This document shows, one piece after another, positions 1 to 8,539 of a stretch of 35,788 bases of DNA. Below the pieces are notes generated by a model. It made no database searches and was not told where the DNA came from. It was given only the letters and a program-made list of their open reading frames with translations. The position numbers and the translations under genes were made by a program. Position 1 is the first letter of the stretch, and every line of letters starts with the position of its first letter. Source of the DNA: DATFKA01 sp042095835 (lineage in GTDB: Bacteria > Bacteroidota > Bacteroidia > Chitinophagales > Saprospiraceae); contig JBELML010000058.1 in assembly GCA_042095835.1 (NCBI GenBank), positions 1 through 35,788 of the forward strand, written 5' to 3'.

Positions 1-311
1 GAAGGTGTGTAACGAATCATACAAGTGCAAGCTTTTTTCCAAAAGATAGCCAATTCCCTTGCATTTGGAAATAATATATCCTAGCTTTTTACCGTGCATA
101 CTCAATAAACATCAGGCGCTTGCCGCTTTTTGAGGGAGCCCTAATATAGGTGTTACATTAGGATAATATTTAATTAAGCCTTGAAAATATAGTCCTCTAA
201 ATTTAAAAACTAGGTAGTATATCATATTTATGATTTTGAATAATGTCAAGTACGAACCGCTCTTTTTTCTTAACTTAACCTCCATTATTAGCGCTATTAA
301 AGAACTATAAA
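1..311. other. Non-coding left edge with two interlocking inverted repeats
   Basis: No convincing gene is visible here; the only open frame is AT-rich and lacks recognisable features. Near the left edge TGCAAG (26-31) is complementary to CTTGCA (58-63), and TTTCCAAA (36-43) to TTTGGAAA (64-71). The two pairs interlock. The remainder is AT-rich and presumably holds the promoter of the SLOG-TIR gene, but I see no clear TAnnTTTG box. Confidence 0.4.
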
Positions 312-1385
312 GTGTCAATAGCTACTACTAGATGGATCCTAATAGCAGGTACTGGACTGATTGAAGGTACTCCCAATAGTCATATATTAGCCGCAACTGC
401 AATAGGTAAAGAGTTGGCTAGAAATCAATATGGTTTAATTACGGGAGCCTGGCCAGGAGTGGATTTTTTTGCTACAAAGGCTTTTATTGATGAATTAAAA
501 AGGCAAGAACTGGATCCTAATGAATATTTGATTCAGGTAGCATCACCCCACAGAGATATAGATCATCCTTTTGGAAAAATTGTATATGTTTCCCCTGGGC
601 CTAGTGAGTGGTTTGACCCTCAAAAGTATGCAGATGCCTTAATTATTATTGGAGGGCTAGGGGGAACTTATAAAACTTGGCTAGGGGCCTTATATGATGG
701 TCTTCCTTGTTTTCCTTTTGGAGGTACCGATGGAGATGCCAAGTTGGCCTTCAACCATAATAAAGAGCTGTGGGAACTAATACCAATTCCTGGGATAACT
801 ATTAGCCAATTCGAAAAGCTTGCCAGAAAGATTGACTCAGTAGAATCTGCATCAATAGTTGCTCGTTACATCATAGATGTACTCCTTTGGCGTGCATTAG
901 ATGCTATCGATGCTTCTTCTAGAGAGTTAAGTAGTGGTCCCAACTCTATTTTTATTAGCTACAGTAGAAAAGATGTTAATTGGGTGTCTAGGCTCCGTAC
1001 TATAATGCGTCCTATAGAGCGCAGAGGCCTATTATCAACCTGGGTTGATTCAGATATAGAATCAGGTATAGGTTGGGAACCTCAAATACTAGCAAAGCTA
1101 AATTCTGTAAGTTTTGGACTACTACTAGTAAGCCCTTCTCTATTAAATTCTAAATACGTAAGAGAAATTGAATTACCCGCATTTGAAAAACGAATTAACA
1201 AAGGCAATTTTCATATGTTTTGGGTTTTATTAGAACAGTGTAACTGGCAAGAAATTCCACTTCTTCGACAAATACAAGCTATTGGAGATGCAAAGATTCC
1301 AATTAATGAATGCCCAACCAAAAGTGATGAACAATGTAGACTTATTGAGGTCGTCAAGGAAATTGGAAGAATTATTCAAGAGTGA
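312..1385 (+). CDS. SLOG-TIR fusion protein, probable NAD-linked defence effector
   Basis: Two domains are visible. Residues about 8-195 form a Rossmann-like SLOG/LOG-type nucleotide-binding domain: GLITGAWPG at 41-49, and the glycine-rich GGLGGT at 114-119 after a hydrophobic strand. Residues about 210-357 form a TIR domain that opens with SIFISYSRKD and carries REIELPAF (284-291), where E285 or E287 is the likely catalytic glutamate. Known bacterial TIR domains cleave NAD+ or make cyclic ADP-ribose signals, and SLOG domains bind such nucleotides in Thoeris ThsA. A fusion therefore suggests a sensor and enzyme in one chain; that is inference. The start codon is GTG, with no in-frame ATG between it and the upstream stop at 276. 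The gene is AT-rich and opens a run of defence genes. Confidence 0.85.
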   Translation: MSIATTRWILIAGTGLIEGTPNSHILAATAIGKELARNQYGLITGAWPGVDFFATKAFIDELKRQELDPNEYLIQVASPHRDIDHPFGKIVYVSPGPSEWFDPQKYADALIIIGGLGGTYKTWLGALYDGLPCFPFGGTDGDAKLAFNHNKELWELIPIPGITISQFEKLARKIDSVESASIVARYIIDVLLWRALDAIDASSRELSSGPNSIFISYSRKDVNWVSRLRTIMRPIERRGLLSTWVDSDIESGIGWEPQILAKLNSVSFGLLLVSPSLLNSKYVREIELPAFEKRINKGNFHMFWVLLEQCNWQEIPLLRQIQAIGDAKIPINECPTKSDEQCRLIEVVKEIGRIIQE

Positions 1386-1477
1386 GAATAATAAGAACTA
1401 GAGAGAGTTATCTAAGAGTTTCATCTTCAAAAAGTGTTAATGAACAAATTGAAAAGAGTTAAGGGATAAGTTTCACT

Positions 1478-1582
1478 ATGAATTTTTGGTTAAAAGGTGA
1501 ATCTGGTTCAGTGAGAAAGAATAATGAATTATATGTTTTTACAAATAAAAACAGAACTCGCTTAGAAATATACCAGTTATGA
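1478..1582 (+). pseudogene. Possible IS66 TnpB (Orf2) remnant
   Basis: A 34-codon frame ends in NELYVFTNKNRTRLEIYQL. This resembles the conserved part of IS66-family Orf2/TnpB proteins, which reads roughly as a hydrophobic strand, FxNRRRxRxK, then a hydrophobic strand. The usual N-terminal portion and the following WD segment are missing, so if the match is real it is a fragment. It lies in the otherwise empty gap between the SLOG-TIR gene and the next gene. The match is from memory and short. Confidence 0.3.
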
Positions 1583-1612
1583 GTAATCAAAGACTCCAGT
1601 AGGACAATTCTT

Positions 1613-2359
1613 ATGAACTTAATATCCCTGTTCTGGCCAATAAAACCTCAACTAAGAAGATTACTTTCACTAACGCAAAAACGGAAACACATCTTTAATG
1701 AAATAGCATCATACCGCACTATGCACCAAATAACCCTACTTTCCTCTTTTCATAGACCTCTCGGGAAATGTAACCCTACGGAGTTGTACAAAATCATTGA
1801 ATCCATAAAGCCAGAAATTATATTTGAGGAACTCTCAAAAGGCGGATTTAATCGGATTTATTCCCATGGCTACCAAGCTCGATCTGTCGAAGCTATAGCT
1901 ATTAAAGAGTACTTACGGGTATATCCGATCAAGCATTTTCCAGTAGATACCTATTCCTTAAAGGGGAGTGATCTTTTTAGTGAGGCTAACCTAATAGCAA
2001 AAAGAAGTCCTAAATATGTCGAACTTTGGAATCGACAGGTAGCCCTGATTGCTGAAAATGGCTACGATTTTCTTAATAGTGATACCTGTGTTGAGCGATT
2101 AGATGAAATACAAGCACTAGAGCTAGCCACTTTGACTGAGATCAATAATGCAAAGTTAACTCTAGAATTCCAATCGGAAAATGCGCTTCATAGGAAGCGT
2201 GAAGACGAAATGCTGAAGAACATTTACCACATTAGCCAACAAAATCCGTATAATAAAGCAATGTTTATTTGCGGTGCAGAACACCGAAAACCACTAATCC
2301 AAAAAATAGAAGAATACCAAAAGCAGGAAGATCTTAAATTGACATGGAAATTTTACTAG
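1613..2359 (+). CDS. Hypothetical protein, possible TraB/ChaN/EreA-like fold
   Basis: The function is not recognised with certainty. The core begins with a strand ending in SSFHR, followed by IIFEEL about 25 residues later, and near the C-terminus there is GAEHRKPL. A His after the first strand, a Glu pair after the second and a late GxxH are the pattern of the TraB/Tiki, ChaN and erythromycin-esterase-like group. Assignment to that group is inference. The annotated frame gives 248 residues. An in-frame ATG at 1721 would give 212 residues and would start directly at the first core strand, so the first 36 residues may not be translated. There is no signal peptide or membrane segment. The gene lies between the SLOG-TIR protein and a nuclease, which suggests but does not prove a role in defence. 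Confidence 0.6.
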   Translation: MNLISLFWPIKPQLRRLLSLTQKRKHIFNEIASYRTMHQITLLSSFHRPLGKCNPTELYKIIESIKPEIIFEELSKGGFNRIYSHGYQARSVEAIAIKEYLRVYPIKHFPVDTYSLKGSDLFSEANLIAKRSPKYVELWNRQVALIAENGYDFLNSDTCVERLDEIQALELATLTEINNAKLTLEFQSENALHRKREDEMLKNIYHISQQNPYNKAMFICGAEHRKPLIQKIEEYQKQEDLKLTWKFY

Positions 2360-2382
2360 AACCAAAACCTGATCAATAGAAA

Positions 2383-3657
2383 ATGCAGCAATACAAGAAC
2401 CTCAAAATAGACGAAATCCGAAGGGAGATCCGAGCCTTTAACAATGATGAAAATGTTCAAAGGTTAGAGCATTATTATCATTCTAAGTCGCTACCAGAAA
2501 TACTTGGTGCGAGTAGAAAGGAGCTTGCGCATAGTAGCTTCCTGGCGTGGATACTGAATGATAAAGAAAGCCACCAGCTGGGACCCTTTCCTTTAATAAA
2601 GTTTCTGGAGATGCTGGTATTGCAAAACGAAGGTAAATGGCATTGTGTCAATAAACAATTATTTGACACCATCATCATTTCTGATTTTGAGGTCAGCGAA
2701 GTACTTGTGGAAACGGAAAAAATGATTCAGGGAGTTGGTCGATTAGATGTGTATGTCGAAACGCAGATTTCATATTCAAATCAATCACATCAATTAAGAC
2801 TAATCATCGAAAATAAAGTTGGTGCAAAAGAGACGAAAGACCAAACTTCCAGGTACTTTAAGTATTTTGAAAGTATCAGGAAAGAAGGAGAGTTTAATTT
2901 TTATGTCTACCTCACACCAATGTCTAGCTTGGATTTGGCGGAACTATCTGAGCCTGAATGCAGCTGTAAAAACTACATACAAACCAACTACCAAGCACTG
3001 GTCGATTATTTATTGGAACCTATACTTAAACGGGATATTACTCCTAAAACCCGCTTCATTATTAGAGACTACCTTCTCGCTTTAAGTCAACCTACTTTTG
3101 ACCAAAATGCGGAAGGATACAAACAAGGATTAATTATGGCACTAGGTACCGAAGAACGTGAATTACTAACCAAGTTTTGGGATAAAAACCAAAAGTTGAT
3201 TTTAGCGGCTTTATATGCCATAAGCTCCGACCCAGAAAAAGAGAAGGATGTGCGTGATAGTGCCACACTGGCCCTCAGCGATTTATCGGGCACAGGTAGA
3301 GATCGGAGTTTATTATCGATCAGCTATAATGGTCAAGTAGAGGCTAAGCAAATAAGAAAATCTGATATTGGATATTCCACGGTCTCAATTCTTGAAAAGC
3401 ATAATTTGATCAACGAGGAAGTTTTTAACTGGCTGAGAAAAGATAAAACTTCAAGCTTTCAACTGCTTAAATCTCTGGAGGAAATGACAGAAACGGAAAA
3501 GAAATACCGAAAGTATCGATATAATGGAGATCCGGAACTATTGTATCAAGGAACCAACTATTTTGTTGCAAGGAATTGGGGCGTCAATAATATCGAAAAG
3601 TTTATCAATAAGATAACCAAGAAATTCACTGAGTTTGAGTTCGAGATCCTTGAATAA
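2383..3657 (+). CDS. PD-(D/E)XK nuclease family protein
   Basis: The N-terminal third carries the core of a PD-(D/E)XK nuclease of the PDDEXK_4 type. Helix residues KELAHSSFLAWILN (46-59) are followed by GRLDVYVE with D122, by IIENK with E143 and K145, and by KDQTSRYF with Q154. This order (Glu, Asp, ExK, Gln) is the usual metal-dependent active site for DNA cleavage. The C-terminal part, roughly 230-424, has no motif I recognise and may bind DNA or a partner. The gene starts 23 bases after the previous stop and has the same strand, so co-transcription is plausible. Families of this type are common in phage-defence loci and near restriction systems, but the substrate of this one is unknown. 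Confidence 0.8.
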   Translation: MQQYKNLKIDEIRREIRAFNNDENVQRLEHYYHSKSLPEILGASRKELAHSSFLAWILNDKESHQLGPFPLIKFLEMLVLQNEGKWHCVNKQLFDTIIISDFEVSEVLVETEKMIQGVGRLDVYVETQISYSNQSHQLRLIIENKVGAKETKDQTSRYFKYFESIRKEGEFNFYVYLTPMSSLDLAELSEPECSCKNYIQTNYQALVDYLLEPILKRDITPKTRFIIRDYLLALSQPTFDQNAEGYKQGLIMALGTEERELLTKFWDKNQKLILAALYAISSDPEKEKDVRDSATLALSDLSGTGRDRSLLSISYNGQVEAKQIRKSDIGYSTVSILEKHNLINEEVFNWLRKDKTSSFQLLKSLEEMTETEKKYRKYRYNGDPELLYQGTNYFVARNWGVNNIEKFINKITKKFTEFEFEILE

Positions 3658-3812
3658 TTTAATATTTCTCTAAAGTGTGATCTTCAGCGTATCTCCACCT
3701 TTCAAATCTTATTCCTTTACTAGACTGAATTTTATAAAATAACACATCCAAAACTAGTGGATTTTAACAAAGTGTAATATATTGAGAAGTTAGCGTTAAA
3801 ACCACTTAATCC

Positions 3813-6614
3813 ATGAATCAAAACCCCGAGCAGATCGCCAGAGATCGCATCGACGAGATGCTCCGCCAGGCCGGATGGATCGTACAGAGCAAAAAGGAAG
3901 CTGACCTTTATGCAGGAGCTGGTGTCGCCATCCGCGAATACCAGACCGATGTGGGCCCCGCTGATTACGTACTCTTTGTAAATCAAAAACCGGTGGGGAT
4001 TATTGAGGCAAAACGGGGAGAGGAAGGCCACCGGCTCACAGTTGTTGAAGATCAGTCTAAGGGGTATGCGGAAGCAAAACTGAAATACCTGAATAATGAT
4101 CCATTACCCCTGGTCTACGAGAGTACGGGTACTATTACGCGTTTCCGCGATTTTCGGGATCCAAAACCCAGAGGAAGGAATATCTTTCACTTTCACCAAC
4201 CAAAGACTATTGCAGAGTGGATGAAGCAAAAAAGAAGCCTGCGTGATCGCTTGCAGGATTTCCCTACTCTGGACGAAACAGGCCTGCGGCCAGCACAGAT
4301 CGTGGCGATCAAGAATCTAGAAGCCTCTTTCAAAAATAACCGGCCCAAAGCGCTGATCCAGATGGCCACCGGTGCCGGTAAGACTTTTACGGCCTGTACT
4401 TTTGTCTATCGCTTACTGAAATTCGCGGATGCCAAGCGTATTCTTTTTTTGGTGGACACCAAAAACCTGGGCGAACAGGCGGAGCAGGAGTTCATGACCT
4501 TCCAACCTAATGACGATAATCGCAAGTTTACGGAGCTATACAATGTGCAGCGCTTGTCTTCCAGCTACATTGCACCGGATAGTCAGGTCTGTATCTCGAC
4601 GATCCAGCGACTTTATTCTATCCTGAAGGGAGAGCCGCTGGACGACAGTGCGGAGCAGGACAACCCCAATGAAAGCTCCTGGATGAAAAAGCAACTCAAA
4701 AAGAACCAAGCTATTCCAGTGGAATACACGCCGGAAGTGCCGATTGAGCAATTTGATTTCATCGTGATCGATGAATGTCACCGCTCGATTTATAACCTCT
4801 GGAAACAAGTTCTCGACTATTTCGATGCTTTTTTGATTGGTCTGACCGCCACGCCGGACAAACGTACCTTTGGCTTTTTTAATGAAAATGTAGTCAGCCA
4901 ATATACCTACGAGGAATCCGTCACGGATGGTGTCAATGTGCCCTACGATGTCTATACCATCGAAACGGAGATTTCCCAAAAGGGAGAAGTCATCAAAGCG
5001 GGCTGGTACGTGGACCGACGTGATAAACTGACGCGCAAGAAACGTTGGCAGCAGGAAGATGAAGACATCAACTACCAGCGGAATGATCTGGATAAAAAGG
5101 TGGTCAATGTCAGCCAGATCCGGAACATTATCCGGGAGTACAAGCGTGCCCTGGAGACGACCATCTTCCCTAATCGCTACGACGAAAATGATGAATACGA
5201 GGTGCCTAAGACGCTAGTCTTCGCCAAAACGGATAGCCACGCCGACGACATCATCAAGATCATCCGCGAGGAATTCAACGAGGGCGATGACTTCTGTAAA
5301 AAGGTAACCTACAAGATTGACGAAGATCCTAAGTCGGTACTGAACCGTTTTCGCAACAGCTACTACCCGCGTATCGCCGTGACCGTGGATATGATCGCCA
5401 CCGGCACGGATGTTAAGCCGCTGGAGGTGCTGCTCTTTATGCGGGATGTGAAGAGTGTCAACTACTTCGAGCAGATGAAAGGACGGGGTACGCGCACGAT
5501 CGATCCTAATGCCTTGCAGCAGGTGAGTAAGACCGCAGGTACCAAGACTCACTTCGTGATCGTGGATGCGGTCGGTGCGACCAAATCAAAGAAGACGGAT
5601 AGTCGTCCGCTGGAACGTAAAAAGTCGGTACCGATGAAAGACCTGCTGGGCGCCATCACCATGGGCGTACAGGAGGAGGACCTCTTCCTCTCCCTGGCTA
5701 ACCGCCTGATCCGTTTGGAAAAGCAACTTTCGGACCAGGAGAAAGATAAATTATTGGAACAGACGGGCGGCAAGAACCTCAAGCAGATCACTAAGGAGCT
5801 GATTACGGCTTTTGACCCGGATGCGATTGAGGCTTCCGCCCAAAAGTGGATAGATGCCGTGCCCGAAGTCGATCGGACGCCAGCCCTGGTGGAAGAAGCC
5901 CAGGCCAAAGCGCAGCAGGAATTGATCAGGCAGGCGGCTTCAACCTTCAACGGTACGCTTAATGACTATCTGGAGAACGTACGCCGGGAGCACGAGCAAA
6001 TCATCGATCACATCAATATCGATGCCGTCACCAAATCGGAATGGGATAAGACCTCTACCGATAAGGCCCAGACCATCATCCGCGATTTTGAGGCTTACCT
6101 GGAGGCTAATAAAGACGAGATAAAGGCCCTGAGTATCTTCTACGATCAGCCCTACCAGCGGCGGGATATTACCTTCAAAATGATCAAGGAGATCAAGGAG
6201 AAAATCAAACTGGAAAAACCTACCTTGGCACCGGCCTACGTCTGGAATGCCTACGCCGCCGTCGAGGAAGTGAAAAGCGAACAACCCAAAGACGAGCTGA
6301 CGGCTCTGGTCTCGCTGATCCGCCGGGCCTGCGGGATTGATGGGCAACTACAGCCTTATGATAAGACCATCAACAAGAACTTTCAGCAGTGGATCCTCCA
6401 GCAGAACGCCGGGCAGCACAATCGCTTTACGCCCGAGCAGATGGATTGGCTGCGTATGATCAAGGAGCACATCGTAGGTAGCTATCACCTCGATCTGGAT
6501 GACCTGGACTATACACCCTTCGATGCCCAGGGCGGTAAGGGTAAGATGTACCAGCTCTTTGGCCCCGAAATGAATAATATTATTGATGAACTGAATGAAG
6601 TATTAGCCGCATGA
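3813..6614 (+). CDS. hsdR: Type I restriction enzyme, R (restriction/translocase) subunit
   Basis: This is the motor and nuclease subunit of a type I restriction system; with HsdM and HsdS it translocates and cleaves unmodified DNA. The N-terminal endonuclease domain shows GPADYVLF with D51 and IIEAK with E65 and K67, then Q81. The helicase core has Walker A ATGAGKT (185-191), the Walker B box DECH (320-323), GLTATP (343-348), and a late motif QMKGRGTRT near residue 555. The C-terminal 300 residues match the EcoEI-type R subunit in arrangement. Its 933 residues are within the usual range, and no key residue is missing. The stop overlaps the hsdS start by 4 bases, so translation is probably coupled. 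Its codons look more GC-rich than those of the flanking cargo genes. Confidence 0.95.
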   Translation: MNQNPEQIARDRIDEMLRQAGWIVQSKKEADLYAGAGVAIREYQTDVGPADYVLFVNQKPVGIIEAKRGEEGHRLTVVEDQSKGYAEAKLKYLNNDPLPLVYESTGTITRFRDFRDPKPRGRNIFHFHQPKTIAEWMKQKRSLRDRLQDFPTLDETGLRPAQIVAIKNLEASFKNNRPKALIQMATGAGKTFTACTFVYRLLKFADAKRILFLVDTKNLGEQAEQEFMTFQPNDDNRKFTELYNVQRLSSSYIAPDSQVCISTIQRLYSILKGEPLDDSAEQDNPNESSWMKKQLKKNQAIPVEYTPEVPIEQFDFIVIDECHRSIYNLWKQVLDYFDAFLIGLTATPDKRTFGFFNENVVSQYTYEESVTDGVNVPYDVYTIETEISQKGEVIKAGWYVDRRDKLTRKKRWQQEDEDINYQRNDLDKKVVNVSQIRNIIREYKRALETTIFPNRYDENDEYEVPKTLVFAKTDSHADDIIKIIREEFNEGDDFCKKVTYKIDEDPKSVLNRFRNSYYPRIAVTVDMIATGTDVKPLEVLLFMRDVKSVNYFEQMKGRGTRTIDPNALQQVSKTAGTKTHFVIVDAVGATKSKKTDSRPLERKKSVPMKDLLGAITMGVQEEDLFLSLANRLIRLEKQLSDQEKDKLLEQTGGKNLKQITKELITAFDPDAIEASAQKWIDAVPEVDRTPALVEEAQAKAQQELIRQAASTFNGTLNDYLENVRREHEQIIDHINIDAVTKSEWDKTSTDKAQTIIRDFEAYLEANKDEIKALSIFYDQPYQRRDITFKMIKEIKEKIKLEKPTLAPAYVWNAYAAVEEVKSEQPKDELTALVSLIRRACGIDGQLQPYDKTINKNFQQWILQQNAGQHNRFTPEQMDWLRMIKEHIVGSYHLDLDDLDYTPFDAQGGKGKMYQLFGPEMNNIIDELNEVLAA

Positions 6615-7873
6615 TGGAAGATTGGGTAGAGTGTAGTTTTGGTGATGTTTTAGATATCCAAGGAGGTAGTCAACCTCCAAAGAAGGAATTTATATATGAT
6701 CCCAAAGAGGGATATATTAGATTACTTCAAATTAGGGATTTTGGGAATAAGCCAATCCCAACTTTTATACCCTTGGAAAAGGCTAGAAAAAGATGTACTT
6801 CTGACGATATTTTCATAGCTAGATATGGAGCCTCCCTCGGACGAATAGTTACTGGGATGGAAGGTGCATATAATGTTGCTCTCGCAAAGGTTATCGATAG
6901 GTATTCAGTTTTTTCAAAAAGGTATTTGTTTTTTTTACTTCAAACTCAAATTTTTCAACAGCCAATTCATATGATTAGTCGTTCTGCTCAGAATGGCTTT
7001 GCAAAATCAGATGTATATCCTATTCAGCTACCACTCCCGCCCCTCCCCATCCAGCGCGCCATTGTCGCCCGGATCGAGGAGCTGTTCAGTAGTCTGGATA
7101 AGGGTATCGCTGATTTGCAGCGGGCGCAGGCGCAGTTACAGGTGTACCGGCAGGCGGTCTTGAAGAAGGCTTTTGAGGGAATCAGTGAATTTGAGCTTCT
7201 TGGAGAGATTGGAGAATGGAAAGGTGGAGGCACCCCTAGTAAAAGGGTAAAAGAGTATTGGGAAAATGGTAATATACCATGGGTAAGTTCAAGAGATGTT
7301 AAACAAAAAGAAATACATGACACGGAACGCCACATAACTGAAATGGCTATTCCCAATTCAAGTACAAAGTGGATAGAAAAGGAAGCTCTTTTATTTGTAA
7401 TGAGAAGTGGTATCCTGAGAAGGATTTTTCCAATATCAATTGCCAGGGTAAGGCTTTGCGTCAATCAAGATATTCAAACCTTGAAATTAAACGAGAACTA
7501 TTCTTCAGAGTATGTCTATTGGTATTTGACAGGCAATGAAGGAGATATACGTCATAATTGCTCAAAAGATGGAACAACTGTAGAAAGTATAGATGCTAGT
7601 AAACTTAAAAAATATAGAGTTCCCTTTTGTGACAAGGAGACTCAAAAACAAGTAATCAAAGAAATCGAATCCCGTCTCTCCGTCTGCGACCAGGTCAAAG
7701 CCAATCTAAAAGAAAGTTTAGCGAAAGCGGAAGCTCTGCGGCAGAGCATCCTTAAAAAGGCTTTTGATGGAAAGTTATTGGCGCCAGAAGAGATTGAGGC
7801 TTGTCGTCGGGAAACGGATTACGAGCCGGCGGAGGTGTTGTTGGCGCGGATAAGGAATGGTCAAAAAATATGA
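6611..7873 (+). CDS. hsdS: Type I restriction enzyme, S (specificity) subunit
   Basis: HsdS selects the target sequence for the type I complex. The protein has the usual two halves: a target-recognition domain (about 1-137), a conserved helical spacer (about 138-192, with PLPPLPIQRAIVARIEEL), a second target-recognition domain (about 193-350) and a C-terminal conserved helix region. The two helical regions repeat one another: AVLKKAFEG after the first, SILKKAFDG after the second. The base composition is mosaic: the recognition domains are AT-rich, the conserved regions (about 7021-7190 and 7660-7870) GC-rich. That suggests the recognition domains were exchanged by recombination. The start overlaps the hsdR stop, and its own stop overlaps the darT start in ATGA. 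I see no inverted repeats typical of a phase-variable S gene. Confidence 0.93.
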   Translation: MMEDWVECSFGDVLDIQGGSQPPKKEFIYDPKEGYIRLLQIRDFGNKPIPTFIPLEKARKRCTSDDIFIARYGASLGRIVTGMEGAYNVALAKVIDRYSVFSKRYLFFLLQTQIFQQPIHMISRSAQNGFAKSDVYPIQLPLPPLPIQRAIVARIEELFSSLDKGIADLQRAQAQLQVYRQAVLKKAFEGISEFELLGEIGEWKGGGTPSKRVKEYWENGNIPWVSSRDVKQKEIHDTERHITEMAIPNSSTKWIEKEALLFVMRSGILRRIFPISIARVRLCVNQDIQTLKLNENYSSEYVYWYLTGNEGDIRHNCSKDGTTVESIDASKLKKYRVPFCDKETQKQVIKEIESRLSVCDQVKANLKESLAKAEALRQSILKKAFDGKLLAPEEIEACRRETDYEPAEVLLARIRNGQKI

Positions 7874-8535
7874 GTGCTATGACCCTAGAAACTATTTTTC
7901 TATACAGAATTACCCACATTGAGAACATCCCACATGTGCTGGATTATGGCGTCACCCACAGGAATTCGGTCAATGCAAATCCTGCTTTTCGATCCATTGG
8001 TGATGTTTCTCTGATTGATACCCGGAATAGTAAGCGTGTACGGGTGGATAATGGTGATTTATTTTCGGAGCAGGCCGTCTCGATTACTCTGGGAGACTTT
8101 ATTCCTTTCTATTTTGGAGTGAGGATGCCGATGTTATACGTCATTCAGCGCGGCGGAAATTTTGTGCAAACAAAAACCGAAGCGACGGAAATCGTTTATA
8201 TAGCCTGTTCTTTACAAAAGATTGTTGAGTTGGGACTACCCTTTTATTTCACCGATGGTCATGCTACTGATAATCTTACAACCTTTTATTCGTCTGATTT
8301 TGTAGAACAATTACCCAACATAGTGAACTGGGAAGCAGTAAAAAGTAAGTATTGGAGTGGTGAAGAAAATTTGAATGCCAAACGAAAAAAGCAAGCGGAA
8401 TTTTTAGCACAAGCCGATATTCCAAGCGACTGTATTCGGGGCTTTGGCGTTTATGATGACCAGGCTAAACAGAAAATGCTTAACTTTGGTATAGACGAAA
8501 CGATCATTAAAGTAATTCCCAAGGCTTACTATTAA
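7870..8535 (+). CDS. darT: DarT-type DNA ADP-ribosyltransferase toxin
   Basis: DarT transfers ADP-ribose from NAD+ onto thymidine or guanosine in single-stranded DNA and so blocks replication; some DarTG systems protect against phage. From the ATG at 7870 the protein is 221 residues, the family's usual length. The N-terminal LYRITHIENI (H16) is the NAD-binding motif, and KRKKQAEFLA contains the likely catalytic glutamate, E167. An upstream in-frame start exists inside hsdS, but it would add residues encoded in the alternative frame of the HsdS C-terminus, so the ATGA overlap with the hsdS stop is the better start. That overlap indicates translational coupling to the restriction genes. The antitoxin gene follows after 4 bases. 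No key residue is missing, so the toxin is predicted to be active. Confidence 0.92.
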   Translation: MSAMTLETIFLYRITHIENIPHVLDYGVTHRNSVNANPAFRSIGDVSLIDTRNSKRVRVDNGDLFSEQAVSITLGDFIPFYFGVRMPMLYVIQRGGNFVQTKTEATEIVYIACSLQKIVELGLPFYFTDGHATDNLTTFYSSDFVEQLPNIVNWEAVKSKYWSGEENLNAKRKKQAEFLAQADIPSDCIRGFGVYDDQAKQKMLNFGIDETIIKVIPKAYY

Positions 8536-8539
8536 CCGC

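Noticed and set aside
112..318. A 68-residue minus-strand frame at the left edge
   Set aside because: It has no recognisable feature, is AT-rich and overlaps the start of the SLOG-TIR gene.
4536..6347. Several long minus-strand frames opposite hsdR
   Set aside because: All are inside a complete hsdR with every motif intact; they follow from its GC-richer codons.
7801..7869. An earlier start for DarT
   Set aside because: It would encode residues from the alternative frame of the hsdS end; the ATGA overlap at 7870 gives the family's normal N-terminus.
6611..7873. hsdS as a phase-variable (invertible) gene
   Set aside because: Only one hsdS is present, no inverted repeats or extra half-genes are seen, and no recombinase is next to it.
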